Below the pieces are notes generated by a model. That model was not told the origin of the DNA. It made no database searches and was given only the letters and a program-made list of their open reading frames with translations. From DATEVL01 sp035471625 (lineage in GTDB: Bacteria > Chloroflexota > Anaerolineae > Anaerolineales > E44-bin32), in NCBI GenBank assembly GCA_035471625.1, contig DATIPT010000069.1, forward strand, positions 1-64,000: DNA of 64,000 bases, in the 5' to 3' direction. Positions 1 to 8,357 of this stretch are shown here, in pieces; position 1 is the stretch's first letter, and every line of letters starts with the position of its first letter. The translations under genes were made by a program, and so were the position numbers.

Positions 1-2136
1 GAGCTCCCGCAAGTCCGTATCTGGGACACCGGGGACTCGACCCTGCCGGCCTTCTTGGAGAACAGCCTCAATCTGGAGGCTCGGTCGGGCTACGAGAGTC
101 GGGACCAGTTGCTGCGACGCGTGGGACGGGCGAGCACGGCCGAGCTCGGCCTGGCCATCCCGGCCGACTTCGACGCCATCGTCGAAGCCGGTGGAGAACC
201 GGTGCTCGAGGCCTACCTGGCCTACTGGGTCAGCCCGGCGAAGGCGGTTGAGTTGATCTCGCTCGCCGAAGAGGAGACCACCCGGTTGCTGGGTCAAGCT
301 GTCCGGATCGATCTCTCAGAAGTGCGCGCCTACCCCACGTCGGAAGATGGAGGACCCGGCGCGCAGGTGAGTCTGGCCCTGATTCTGGTCGTCGTCATGG
401 TCGGAGTGAACATGGTTCCTCACCTGATGCTCGAGGAGAAGCAAGCCCGAACGCTGGACGTCCTGCTGGTATCGCCGGCGAACGAGACGCAAGTCGTCCT
501 GGCCAAGGCCCTGACGGGCCTGTTCTACAGCTCCGCGGGCCTGGCGGTCGCACTGGTCCTCAATCGAGACTTGATTGTGCACTGGGGAGTGATGGTCCCG
601 ATCTTGGCGACGTTGTCGCTGCTGATGGTCTCGATCGGGGTGTGGCTGGGAACGAAGATCGACAGCCGCCCTCAGCTGATGCTGTGGGCATGGGTCTTCA
701 TCGTGCCGGCGTTCCTTCCGGTCCTCTTGATGCTGCTCCGGCCTCTCTTCCCCGATGTCGTCGCCCAGATCCTCCAAGTCATCCCGACGGCGACCGGACT
801 GGTGGCGCTCAATCAGGCGTATGTCCAGGACGTGAACTGGGTCCTCCCGCTGGCCGCCTCGGCGTGGATCTTGGTCTGGGCGGGCGCCGCGATCGCCGCG
901 ACGGTCTGGCTCATGCGCCGTCGGGGTCGCGCCTCCCGGCGGCCTGAGGCGCTGGCCGCAGACCGACCGGAGGTTGCGGCCCGCGAGCCGCGGCTGCCCG
1001 TCAAGGAGAAGCGTACCCCTGTATCCGCGGCTTCGCTCACGACCGCCGAGCCGGGCGTGACGCGACCTGGGGGGATTCTCCTGGCCATCATCGCCAAGGA
1101 CATCAAAGAAGCGCTTCAGAACAAGACGGTGCTCTCGATCCTGCTGGGCACGTTGTTCGTGGTGCTCAACGGGGCCGCCCTCCCGGCCCTGCTCGAGTTG
1201 CGCTGGACACCGTCGGCGATGGTCGTCGACGAAGGGCGGTCCACGATCCTGCGCGGACTGGCGACCGGGGAGGACTTGCGGCTTGCCCTGGCCGATGACC
1301 GTGAAGACATGCGGGACGCCATCACCGCCGGACCCGGAACCTGGCTCGGCCTCGTGATCCCGGCCGACTTCGATGAGCGCGCCGGTCGGGGAGAGCCGAT
1401 CGAGCTGGAAGGGTTCGTGGCCCACTGGGCTAGCGCAGACCGGGCACGCGAGACCGTCGCAGCCCTTGAGGAGGCCTTGGGACTGGCGACCTGGGGACCT
1501 GTGACGATCAACCTCGAGGGCCAGGGACTGTATCCGACGCCCGATGTGGGCGGCCAGATCTCGATCCAGCTGATCAGCCTGGTCCTGGCCGTCCTGATCA
1601 TTGGGATGATGCTCGTGCCGCTGCTGATGATCGAGGAGCGGGAGACCCACACGCTCGATGCCCTCCTGACCTCGCCGGCCAAGCTGGCACACGTCATCGG
1701 GGGCAAGGCCATCGTGGGGATCGTGTACTGCTTCCTGGCCGCCGCGGTCGTGGTCCTGATCAACCGGGCCCTGATCGTCCACTGGGAGATCGTGCTGCTG
1801 GCGACGCTGCTGACGGCCGTCTTCGCGGTTTCGGTCGGGATCCTCATCGGGCTCGTCGCCACGAACGCGACCGCCGTTGGCTTCTGGGGAGGGCCGATCT
1901 TGATGCTCATGCTCGTGCCTGTGATGCTGGAGATCTTTGTGGCCGAGACGGCGCCAGCCATCGTTCGAATGCTCATCGATTGGTCGCCCAGTGGGATGAT
2001 GATGGACCTCTTCCGCTACTCCGTCGCCGGGGAGGTGCCGATGGCGCAACTGTGGCTCTCGGCGGGTCTCCTGCTGGCCATGGCGCTCGGCGTCTACGGG
2101 CTGGCGACGTTCCGCCTGCGCCTCTACGATCGATGA
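1..2136 (+). CDS. ABC-2 type transporter permease, internally duplicated, 5' end outside window
   Basis: Membrane permease subunit of an ABC exporter (ABC-2/NatB-like). The frame is open from base 1, so the N-terminus lies outside; TTG at 55 is only an internal codon. The chain holds two homologous halves. Each has a soluble extracytoplasmic part with an LGL(A/V)IPADFD segment (about nt 150-185 and 1350-1380), then six or so hydrophobic helices introduced by a charged motif, LEEKQARTLDVLLVSPA near 430-480 and IEERETHTLDALLTSPA near 1630-1680. This is the usual ABC-2 permease signature. A basic, Pro/Glu-rich linker (about 930-1070) joins them. ABC-2 permeases usually dimerise, so the fusion probably supplies both halves in one chain. 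The ATPase is not seen and probably lies upstream. The stop overlaps the next gene (ATGA). Confidence 0.85.
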   Translation, partial: ELPQVRIWDTGDSTLPAFLENSLNLEARSGYESRDQLLRRVGRASTAELGLAIPADFDAIVEAGGEPVLEAYLAYWVSPAKAVELISLAEEETTRLLGQAVRIDLSEVRAYPTSEDGGPGAQVSLALILVVVMVGVNMVPHLMLEEKQARTLDVLLVSPANETQVVLAKALTGLFYSSAGLAVALVLNRDLIVHWGVMVPILATLSLLMVSIGVWLGTKIDSRPQLMLWAWVFIVPAFLPVLLMLLRPLFPDVVAQILQVIPTATGLVALNQAYVQDVNWVLPLAASAWILVWAGAAIAATVWLMRRRGRASRRPEALAADRPEVAAREPRLPVKEKRTPVSAASLTTAEPGVTRPGGILLAIIAKDIKEALQNKTVLSILLGTLFVVLNGAALPALLELRWTPSAMVVDEGRSTILRGLATGEDLRLALADDREDMRDAITAGPGTWLGLVIPADFDERAGRGEPIELEGFVAHWASADRARETVAALEEALGLATWGPVTINLEGQGLYPTPDVGGQISIQLISLVLAVLIIGMMLVPLLMIEERETHTLDALLTSPAKLAHVIGGKAIVGIVYCFLAAAVVVLINRALIVHWEIVLLATLLTAVFAVSVGILIGLVATNATAVGFWGGPILMLMLVPVMLEIFVAETAPAIVRMLIDWSPSGMMMDLFRYSVAGEVPMAQLWLSAGLLLAMALGVYGLATFRLRLYDR

Positions 2137-3710
2137 CGGTGCGCCGCTCGGCCCTCGGGCTTGCGTGCTTCGCGCTTGGCCTGGCCGCGTGCGCCCCCTC
2201 CCGTGCGGGGCCGGCGACGCCGATCCGGCCGGCCCCCACCGCACTCCCGGCGAACCCGACACCGGGGGCCGTGGGGATCCTCCAGCCAGCCCTGTGCAGC
2301 TTTCCCCTCCCCGAGGACCTGCGCGAGGGGGAAGATGTGGAGTGCTTCTTCCTGCCGGTCCCCGAACGGAGGTCCCCCGGGGCAGGTGGGACCGCCGGAC
2401 GCGTCATTCAGCTGGCCGTGGCGGTGCTGCATCCGCCCGGTGGCCCAACCCACTCGGATCCCGTTGTCTATCTCAGCGGAGGCCCTGGGGCGAGCGCGCT
2501 CGAAATGCTGCAGTACTCGTGGGAAGCGATGACCGAGCCCATCTTCGCCATCGGCCGCGATTTGGTGGTGTTCGACCAGCGCGGCGTCGGCCGGTCGCGG
2601 CCTGCGCTCGATTGCCCGGAGGTCGACCGGCTTGCGGTCGATCTCGTAGATCGCACCATCGAGGGAGAAGTCTTGTCCAAGGTCGACGCCGAGCGGCTCC
2701 TGATGGATCGCTTGATGACCTGTCGGGACCGGTTGGCGGCCAACGCCGACCTCTCGGCGTACAACAGCGCTACCAGCGCCGATGACGTCGAAGATCTCCG
2801 GCGGGCCTTGGGGGTGGAGGCCATCAATCTGTGGGGAGGTTCCTACGGAACCCGACTGGCCCTCGAAGTGATGCGGCGCCATCCGGACGGGCTGCGGAGC
2901 GTCGTCCTGGACGCGGTCTACCCGCCAGAGGTAGACCTCTTTGTCGAAGCGCCGTCCAACTTCGAGCGGGCGCTGGAGGCCCTGTTCGCGTCGTGCGCCG
3001 CCAACCCGACATGCGGCTCGGCATTTCCCGCGCTCCGGTCTGAGTTCCTGGCGATGGTCGCACGGTTGAACGACTCGCCGATCCTTCGCACGATCGAGGA
3101 TCCCTTCACCCAGGAGGATCGTCCGGTCTGGACCGACGGGGATGTGATTCTGAGCCTGACGTTCCAGCTCCTCTACGACAGCCGGCTGCGTTATCTTCTC
3201 CCCCAGCAGATCGACGCCGCCACCCAGGGAGATTACCGCGCCTTCGACCTGGCGCGAGTCTCCCGGGTGCGGCTGATCGATCTGGGCAGCCAGGGGATGA
3301 GCTTGTCCGTCCAGTGTCACGAGGAGGTCCCATTCAGCTCGCTTGAGGCGCTCCAGCGGGAACTCGCCCACCATCCGGGGGTCCGCTCGATGTACGAAGG
3401 TTCGCTCCTCGGGAATCTCGTCTACGAGGTCTGCCTCGAGTGGGGCGCCGGACAAGCCGATCCGGCGGCGAACGAAGCCGTCTCAAGCGATCTGCCGACG
3501 TTGGTGCTGGCGGGCGAGTTCGACCCGATCACACCGCCCTTCTGGGGGCGGCGGGCCGCCCGAAATCTGTCGCGCGCCTACTTCTACGAGTTCCCGGGGC
3601 TGGGTCACGGGGCCGTCGGGGTGGCCTCCTGCCCAAGTGCAATGTTCACGGCGTTCCTGGAGGACCCGGATCGGCCGCCGGACGACTCATGCATCGCCGA
3701 CATGCGGTAG
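2133..3710 (+). CDS. Alpha/beta hydrolase lipoprotein, S33 / tripeptidyl-aminopeptidase-like
   Basis: Predicted exported lipoprotein hydrolase of 525 residues. The ATG at 2133 overlaps the permease stop and gives a clean lipoprotein signal with lipobox LAAC (Cys20). A Pro/Ala/Thr linker follows. Peptidase S33 landmarks are visible: oxyanion-loop SGGPGAS (about 115-121), DQRGVGRS (148-155), the nucleophile elbow GGSYGT (Ser237), then LAGEFDPITP carrying the acid and a late GLGHGAV His in a TAP-like C-terminal domain. Family members cleave N-terminal residues or prolyl peptides, but esterases share the fold, so the substrate is unknown. Translational coupling to the ABC permease suggests a related job, perhaps processing an exported or imported peptide; that is inference. 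Confidence 0.85.
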   Translation: MTVRRSALGLACFALGLAACAPSRAGPATPIRPAPTALPANPTPGAVGILQPALCSFPLPEDLREGEDVECFFLPVPERRSPGAGGTAGRVIQLAVAVLHPPGGPTHSDPVVYLSGGPGASALEMLQYSWEAMTEPIFAIGRDLVVFDQRGVGRSRPALDCPEVDRLAVDLVDRTIEGEVLSKVDAERLLMDRLMTCRDRLAANADLSAYNSATSADDVEDLRRALGVEAINLWGGSYGTRLALEVMRRHPDGLRSVVLDAVYPPEVDLFVEAPSNFERALEALFASCAANPTCGSAFPALRSEFLAMVARLNDSPILRTIEDPFTQEDRPVWTDGDVILSLTFQLLYDSRLRYLLPQQIDAATQGDYRAFDLARVSRVRLIDLGSQGMSLSVQCHEEVPFSSLEALQRELAHHPGVRSMYEGSLLGNLVYEVCLEWGAGQADPAANEAVSSDLPTLVLAGEFDPITPPFWGRRAARNLSRAYFYEFPGLGHGAVGVASCPSAMFTAFLEDPDRPPDDSCIADMR

Positions 3711-3771
3711 GGCCTCAGGAAAGGATGTCCGTCGGAGCCAGGCGCGAGGAACCGGATCGGATGAGATTGCC

Positions 3772-4230
3772 ATGACCTTTGCCGATGTTGTCTTTGTGGC
3801 CTACGCCGTCTTGCTCCAGGGTCTGATGCTGGCCAACTTCGGCGTTCGACTCTGGAGGCCGGAACTTGAGAGGCGCTACGGCCCTGCGTTGTACGCCTTT
3901 GGAATGACCGGAGTCGTCGTGGCCGTGGCCCTGACCGGGGCCGGCGGCGCGTGGTTCCATTCCCTGGGACCTCTCCTGTACGCCGCCTGGTCGGGCTGGG
4001 GCTACTGGGTCGACGTTCGCAAGAGGGTCCAATGGAGGACGAACCCGCGGTCGCTGGTCTTCCTGGCCTACGTGGGACTGTTCATGGCCTGGCAGTTCGC
4101 CTTCTGGATCCCGCTGTGGACGATCAGCATGGCCGCATGGATCGCATACGCGGTGATGTATGCTTGTTCGACCGGGCTGAACCTGGCCTCCCATCGCCGC
4201 CGGCCGGCCGCACCGGCCGGCGAGGAGTGA
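3772..4230 (+). CDS. Small multi-pass membrane protein, unknown
   Basis: A 152-residue protein with about four hydrophobic helices and a basic C-terminal tail (HRRRPAAPAGEE). I do not recognise the family. It starts at ATG 3772, 61 bases after the hydrolase, and its stop is 2 bases from the nuoB start, so it is probably co-transcribed with both. Tryptophan and tyrosine are abundant near helix ends, as in integral membrane proteins. No catalytic motif is visible. Confidence 0.6.
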   Translation: MTFADVVFVAYAVLLQGLMLANFGVRLWRPELERRYGPALYAFGMTGVVVAVALTGAGGAWFHSLGPLLYAAWSGWGYWVDVRKRVQWRTNPRSLVFLAYVGLFMAWQFAFWIPLWTISMAAWIAYAVMYACSTGLNLASHRRRPAAPAGEE

Positions 4231-4232
4231 CA

Positions 4233-4754
4233 ATGGGATTACAAGAGCCGCCCCGACTCGCACCGGTGCTTGGCGACGGCCGCGGGGATCCCGCCGTCCG
4301 ACTCTTCAGTTTGGATGCGCTCGTCCGCTGGGGCCAGACCCGGTCGATGTGGCCGCTGCACTTCGGTACAGCGTGCTGCGGGATCGAGGCGATGTGCGCC
4401 GGAGCGGCCTCCTACGATCTTGCCCGGTTCGGAATGGAGTATTCGCGTCCGACCCCGCGCCAGGCCGATCTGATGATCGTCGCCGGTCGGGTAACTCGCA
4501 AGATGGCACCCGTGGTGCGGCGGTTGTATGAGCAGATGGCGGATCCGAAGTGGGTCATCGCCATGGGGGATTGTGCCAGCTGCGGCGGGGTGTTCAACAA
4601 CTACGCCGTCCATCAGGGGGTCGATGAGGTCGTTCCGGTGGACCTCTATGTCGCCGGGTGCCCGCCCAGGCCGGAGGCGTTGCTCCACGCGATCCTGACG
4701 CTGCACCACCGGATCCGAACGCGGACCCTGCCGCGCGATCGACAGGCCTCCTAG
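4233..4754 (+). CDS. nuoB: NADH-quinone oxidoreductase subunit B-like protein, stand-alone
   Basis: The 173-residue product matches NuoB (PSST), the complex I subunit that binds iron-sulfur cluster N2 next to the quinone site. The cluster ligands are present: tandem Cys48-Cys49 in GTACCGIE, Cys114 in GDCASCGG and Cys143 in AGCPPRPEAL. The family motif SRPTPRQADLMIVAG is intact, so it looks functional. No other nuo gene lies in the window, which is unusual because nuoB is normally within nuoA-N. It may be an extra copy, or a subunit whose partners lie elsewhere. Related [NiFe]-hydrogenase small subunits share the fold, but the GCPPRPEAL form fits NuoB best. It ends in a CTAG shared with the convergent gene. 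Confidence 0.85.
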   Translation: MGLQEPPRLAPVLGDGRGDPAVRLFSLDALVRWGQTRSMWPLHFGTACCGIEAMCAGAASYDLARFGMEYSRPTPRQADLMIVAGRVTRKMAPVVRRLYEQMADPKWVIAMGDCASCGGVFNNYAVHQGVDEVVPVDLYVAGCPPRPEALLHAILTLHHRIRTRTLPRDRQAS

Positions 4755-5563
4755 GGTCGGTCCCCGGCCACGGCGCCGGGTCGTCGCGCGTGATCGAGCG
4801 CCTCGAGAAGGGCGCCGTGGATTCGGCCGTTGGTGGCGACGATCGAGGCCGGGGGCCGAAAGGGATCGGGGGAGCCATCGATCCGGGTCACCTTTCCGCC
4901 GGCCTCTTCGACGAGCAGCATCCCGGCGGCCATGTCCCAGGGCGAGAGCCTCAGCTCCCAGTATCCATCGAAGCGACCGGCGGCGACGTAGGCCAGATCA
5001 AGGGCTGCGGATCCGAGGCGGCGGACGGCTCGCGCCTGGCGCGACAGGAAGGCGAATCGATCGAGGTTGTTGTCGGGGTTCTCTCGCAAATCGTAGGGAA
5101 AGCCGGTCACGAGTAGGCTCTCGGCGAGCTGGCCGGCGCTCGAGCAGCGCAGCGAGCGGTCATTGACCCACCCACCGTGGCCGCGCTCGGCCTGGAAGAG
5201 CTCGTCGCGAGTCGGGTCGTAGACGACGGCGAATTCGAGCGTGCCTTGCCGGCGGCCGGCGATCGAAACGGAGAAGATCGGCAATCCGTGGGCGAAGTTG
5301 GTCGTGCCATCGAGCGGGTCGACCAGCCAGGTCCAATCCTCGCCGGCGCGGGCGCCACCCTCCTCGGCGAGGATCGCGTCGCCCGGGAACGTCGTCATGA
5401 TGGCGTCGACGATCAATTGCTCGGAGGCCAGGTCGTGCTCGGTCAGGATCTCGAGCGACCCCTTGGAACGGACGGAGGATCTTCCAAGGCCGTCGCGCAG
5501 GCCGGCGCCGGCACGGCGGGCGATGTCGATGGCCAGGTGAAGTCGATCGGAAACGGGGGTCAT
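4751..5563 (-). CDS. Inositol monophosphatase family phosphatase
   Basis: A Mg2+-dependent phosphatase of 270 residues, family of IMPase/SuhB/HisN. Metal-binding motifs are intact: Glu67-Glu68 in LAEEGG, VDPLDGTTNF (Asp82, Asp85, Gly86, Thr87) and the distal SPWDMAAG (Asp210). The family hydrolyses myo-inositol-1-phosphate or related sugar phosphates, histidinol phosphate or 3'-phosphoadenosine nucleotides, and sequence alone does not decide among them. The ATG at 5563 sits 9 bases after a TACAAT box (5578 to 5573), consistent with a very short or absent leader. The stop shares CTAG (4751-4754) with nuoB on the other strand. Confidence 0.9.
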   Translation of the reverse strand: MTPVSDRLHLAIDIARRAGAGLRDGLGRSSVRSKGSLEILTEHDLASEQLIVDAIMTTFPGDAILAEEGGARAGEDWTWLVDPLDGTTNFAHGLPIFSVSIAGRRQGTLEFAVVYDPTRDELFQAERGHGGWVNDRSLRCSSAGQLAESLLVTGFPYDLRENPDNNLDRFAFLSRQARAVRRLGSAALDLAYVAAGRFDGYWELRLSPWDMAAGMLLVEEAGGKVTRIDGSPDPFRPPASIVATNGRIHGALLEALDHARRPGAVAGDRP

Positions 5564-5572
5564 CGTGCGCCG

Positions 5573-5578
5573 ATTGTA
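5573..5578 (-). promoter_or_regulatory. -10 box just upstream of the phosphatase start
   Basis: TACAAT reads on the minus strand and ends 9 bases before the ATG at 5563. No convincing -35 is visible. Initiation about 7 bases downstream would give a nearly leaderless mRNA. Confidence 0.4.
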
Positions 5579-5622
5579 TCCCGGTGGGCCGTTGCCTTCG
5601 CGCCCGAGAGGGCCGAAGAGGG

Positions 5623-7083
5623 CTAGTAGGGGAGACGCAGGCGGTTCCCGCCCGGCGAGAGCAAGGCCGTGATCTGTGGGGCCTGGCGGTGGAGATCCCA
5701 GGCCCACAGGCCGACGAGCACGCCCAGCGCCAGGCAGGCGAGGACAAAGGCACGCCGGCTGACCGGACGACGCAGAACCCCCGGGTCCGCCCAAACCCAA
5801 GCGGCGTAGGGAGCGAGGAAGGGCACCAGCGGCAAGTGGAAGCGAGGCTCGGCCAGGACCGGGACGTAGGCGATCAGGGTCGTTCCCACAAGAAGCAAGA
5901 TGAGGTTGCGCCCCGCTGCGAACGGGGACGTGGCCATACCGAAAGGCGCGCTGCCGGCGATGGCGATCCACGGGATGATTAGTCCGAGCACGATCGCCGC
6001 CACGGCGGTGGACGGAAGCGCTCCAAAGACGTTGTTGCCGTAGAAGAAGGTGAATTCGCGGGTTTCGATCCCGGAGAGGTAGCCGAGGCGGAGGGGCAGA
6101 AGACGGACCGCCCGCCCGGGGTCCTGCCGGATGAATTCGAGGGCTCGCTCGAACGTCCATCGGTCGCGCTCGACATCATCGAGGAACCGGGTGGGGATGA
6201 GTGCCGGGCCACTGACGAATCCGCCGTTGCCTTCGGGATGGTAGCCGACGAACAAGTTGTATCCGATCGAGTTCTCGACGAATGCGGGTCGTCCGGCCGC
6301 CAGGCTGTTGCGGACGGCCCAGGGTAGGACGACGGCCAGGGCCGCCAGGCCGAATGCCGCCGCCCGATTCCACCCGACCCGGCGCGCGAGCCAGAGCCAA
6401 GCGAAGGCGCCGAAGAGGCTGAAGACGCCCCGGGTGAGGGCCGCGGCGCCGACAACGGCGCCGGCGAGGGCGGCCGTGGTCCATCGCGGATCGTTGGCGG
6501 ACCGCAGGAGCAGCAGGACGGCGACCATCGACAATGGGATGAACAGATTCTCGGAACCCAGTCCGAGAGGGTAGGCCCAGAGGATCGGATACAGCGCGAC
6601 CGCGGCGCCGGCGATGGCGCCTGCCCGGGTGGTCATTCGAAGACGACGGGCGAGCAGGAAGGTCAGCGGGGCGAGGCTGGCCCCGAGGAGCGTCTGCGCC
6701 AGGCGCACTGCGGCGATGCGGCGCGCCTCGCCGGAGATCAAGTAGATCCCTGCCAGGAAGGCCGGGTACCCGGGAGGTCGAAACAGGCTGAGGTAACCAT
6801 CTTCCGGCACCTCCTCCGGGGAGAGGTCAGCCTCATAGTAGCGGTCGAAGTACGACCGCAGACCCTCGACGTATTCGCGCTGGTACCAGCGGTAGCCATC
6901 GCCGCGTGAGATCGAGAGCGCGAGCATGTCGTATTGGTACATGTCATCGAGGCCGAGGGGGAGCCCAAGATAGGTCCCGGCCAATACAATCCGGGGGATC
7001 CACGCCAACAGGAAGAGCCCGACCAGGGCGCGTCGCAGAGGTGGATGACGGTGCGATTCAGGAGGCGCCGGCGAGGAAGTCAT
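5623..7083 (-). CDS. GT39/ArnT-like membrane glycosyltransferase
   Basis: A 486-residue polytopic protein resembling dolichyl-phosphate-mannose or undecaprenyl-phosphate-sugar dependent glycosyltransferases (GT-C fold). A first helix is followed by an acidic periplasmic-loop motif, LGLDDMYQYDMLA (about 43-55), equivalent to the catalytic (D/E)D...Y...A segment of ArnT/PMT enzymes, then a RPPGYPAFLAG segment typical of the family and about ten hydrophobic helices. It probably moves a sugar from a lipid carrier to an outer acceptor; donor and acceptor are unknown. Its start (7083) lies 26 bases inside the 3' end of the aminotransferase gene, so translation is probably coupled. Confidence 0.75.
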   Translation of the reverse strand: MTSSPAPPESHRHPPLRRALVGLFLLAWIPRIVLAGTYLGLPLGLDDMYQYDMLALSISRGDGYRWYQREYVEGLRSYFDRYYEADLSPEEVPEDGYLSLFRPPGYPAFLAGIYLISGEARRIAAVRLAQTLLGASLAPLTFLLARRLRMTTRAGAIAGAAVALYPILWAYPLGLGSENLFIPLSMVAVLLLLRSANDPRWTTAALAGAVVGAAALTRGVFSLFGAFAWLWLARRVGWNRAAAFGLAALAVVLPWAVRNSLAAGRPAFVENSIGYNLFVGYHPEGNGGFVSGPALIPTRFLDDVERDRWTFERALEFIRQDPGRAVRLLPLRLGYLSGIETREFTFFYGNNVFGALPSTAVAAIVLGLIIPWIAIAGSAPFGMATSPFAAGRNLILLLVGTTLIAYVPVLAEPRFHLPLVPFLAPYAAWVWADPGVLRRPVSRRAFVLACLALGVLVGLWAWDLHRQAPQITALLSPGGNRLRLPY

Positions 7084-8128
7084 CGATCAGGGCCAGGAGC
7101 TGTTCGACGTCGCCCGGCTGGATCTCGCCCATGTGCCCGATCCGAAAGGTCCGGTCGCGCAGGTTGCCGTACCCGGCCGCGATCGCCATCCCATGGGCCG
7201 CTAGATGGGCGTTTAGCGCGGCCAGGTCCAGGCCGCGATCGTTGAGGACCGTCGTCACGGTCTTCGATCGGGCCGGCGGAGGCGCGAGCAGACCGAGACG
7301 GTCGAGGGCCCAGGTCTGGGTGATCTCCGCCATTCGGCGGTGACGAGTGAATCGGGCTTCCAGGCCTTCGGCCAGCATCCGGTCGAGTTGAGCGTCCAGC
7401 GCGTAGAGAAGCGAAATCGCCGGAGTCGCAGGGGTATTGCTCTGCTGGAGGTACCGCTCCAGGAGAAGGAAGTCGAAGTACCAGCCGCGGTGGGGTACGC
7501 CAGAGGCCCGCTCAAGGGTGCGATCGCTGACGGCGGCGAAGGCCAGGCCGGGGGGGAGAGCGAAACACTTCTGGGACGAGGTGAGAACGACGTCGAGCCC
7601 CCAGGCATCGGTCGCGATCTCGACCCCGCCGGCCGACGAGACGGCATCGACCAGGATCAGGGTGTCGGGCGAGACCTGGCGGATCGCCGCGGCGATCTCG
7701 CCCACCGGGTTCTCGACGCCGGTCGACGACTCGTTGTGAACGATCGCCACTGCGTCATAGTCCTTGCGGCCGATGGCCTCGGCGACCTGCTCGGGATCGT
7801 GAGCCTGCCCCCAAGGCACGTCCAAACGGTCGGCCTCGAGCCCGTTGGCCCTCGCAATCTCGAACCATCGCTCGGCGAAGGCCCCGCCGACGCACACGAG
7901 GGCGCGCCGTCGGACGGTGTTGCGGAGAGAGCCCTCCTGGAGGCCGCTGCCGCTGGAAGCCGTGACGAACACCCGGTGGTCGGTCTGGAAGATCCGGCGA
8001 AGCCGCGGCTGGATCCGGGCGAATAGATCGCTGCACGCCGGGCTGCGGTGGCCGATCATCCGATGGGTCTGGGCAGCCAGGATCTCGGGGGCGACGTCGG
8101 TCGGACCGGGAATGAAAAGGTGGGCCAT
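7058..8128 (-). CDS. Class V aminotransferase, alanine-glyoxylate / serine-pyruvate type
   Basis: A PLP enzyme of 356 residues. It opens with FIPGPTDVAPEIL, the usual AGXT start, has GHRSPACSDL, the cofactor Asp161 in LVDAVSSAGG, and the Schiff-base Lys187 in TSSQKCFALPPG. Family members transfer amino groups from alanine or serine to glyoxylate, and the same fold includes phosphonate and purine-catabolism enzymes, so the exact donor is unsure. The ATG at 8128 is chosen because GGAGAG lies just upstream and the N-terminus matches the family. A second paralogue lies at 42057-43181. Confidence 0.85.
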   Translation of the reverse strand: MAHLFIPGPTDVAPEILAAQTHRMIGHRSPACSDLFARIQPRLRRIFQTDHRVFVTASSGSGLQEGSLRNTVRRRALVCVGGAFAERWFEIARANGLEADRLDVPWGQAHDPEQVAEAIGRKDYDAVAIVHNESSTGVENPVGEIAAAIRQVSPDTLILVDAVSSAGGVEIATDAWGLDVVLTSSQKCFALPPGLAFAAVSDRTLERASGVPHRGWYFDFLLLERYLQQSNTPATPAISLLYALDAQLDRMLAEGLEARFTRHRRMAEITQTWALDRLGLLAPPPARSKTVTTVLNDRGLDLAALNAHLAAHGMAIAAGYGNLRDRTFRIGHMGEIQPGDVEQLLALIDDFLAGAS

Positions 8129-8151
8129 GGGGAGCTCTCCGCAGAGAGGGC

Positions 8152-8157
8152 ATTCTA
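8152..8157 (-). promoter_or_regulatory. -10 box for the aminotransferase-GT39 operon
   Basis: TAGAAT on the minus strand, 24 bases before the ATG at 8128, with the ribosome binding site GGAGAG between. The expected -35 position reads TCGTCG, a weak match. Confidence 0.4.
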
Positions 8158-8272
8158 TTCGAACGGCTGCGATCCGACGAGTGGTGCTGGCGCGGGGTTT
8201 CTGCGCAGCAACACCGGGGATCTGGCCGGCCAGAAAGGGGTCCAAGATAATTGATGTCAACCTTAATATTAT

Positions 8273-8310
8273 GGATGTAGGGGTTGACTTCCTTGAGAAC
8301 GGGATGTAGG
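8273..8310 (+). repeat. 9-bp direct repeat at the DUF2089 promoter
   Basis: GGATGTAGG occurs at 8273-8281 and again at 8302-8310, 29 bases apart, in an unusually AT-rich patch for this genome. The copies flank the -35 and overlap the -10 of the promoter at 8284-8312, where tandem operator half-sites would be expected. Confidence 0.4.
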
Positions 8311-8312
8311 AT
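8284..8312 (+). promoter_or_regulatory. Sigma-70 type promoter of the DUF2089 operon
   Basis: TTGACT (8284-8289), 17-base spacer, TAGGAT (8307-8312). Predicted start near 8319, about 40 bases before the ATG at 8358. Five of six -35 bases and four of six -10 bases match consensus. Confidence 0.65.
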
Positions 8313-8357
8313 CTTTTCTGTCGGTTGGGGGCTCTTTCCGGAGCCTGTGGAGGCCCC

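Noticed and set aside
316..2262. A 648-codon open frame on the minus strand
   Set aside because: Opposite the ABC-2 permease and low-complexity (Arg, His, Gln, Asp rich). No domain or ribosome binding site.
8232..8260. Perfect TTGACA on the minus strand (8260 to 8255)
   Set aside because: No -10 box at 16-18 bases (the sequence is CTTTCT). The -10 at 8152-8157 fits the downstream gene better.
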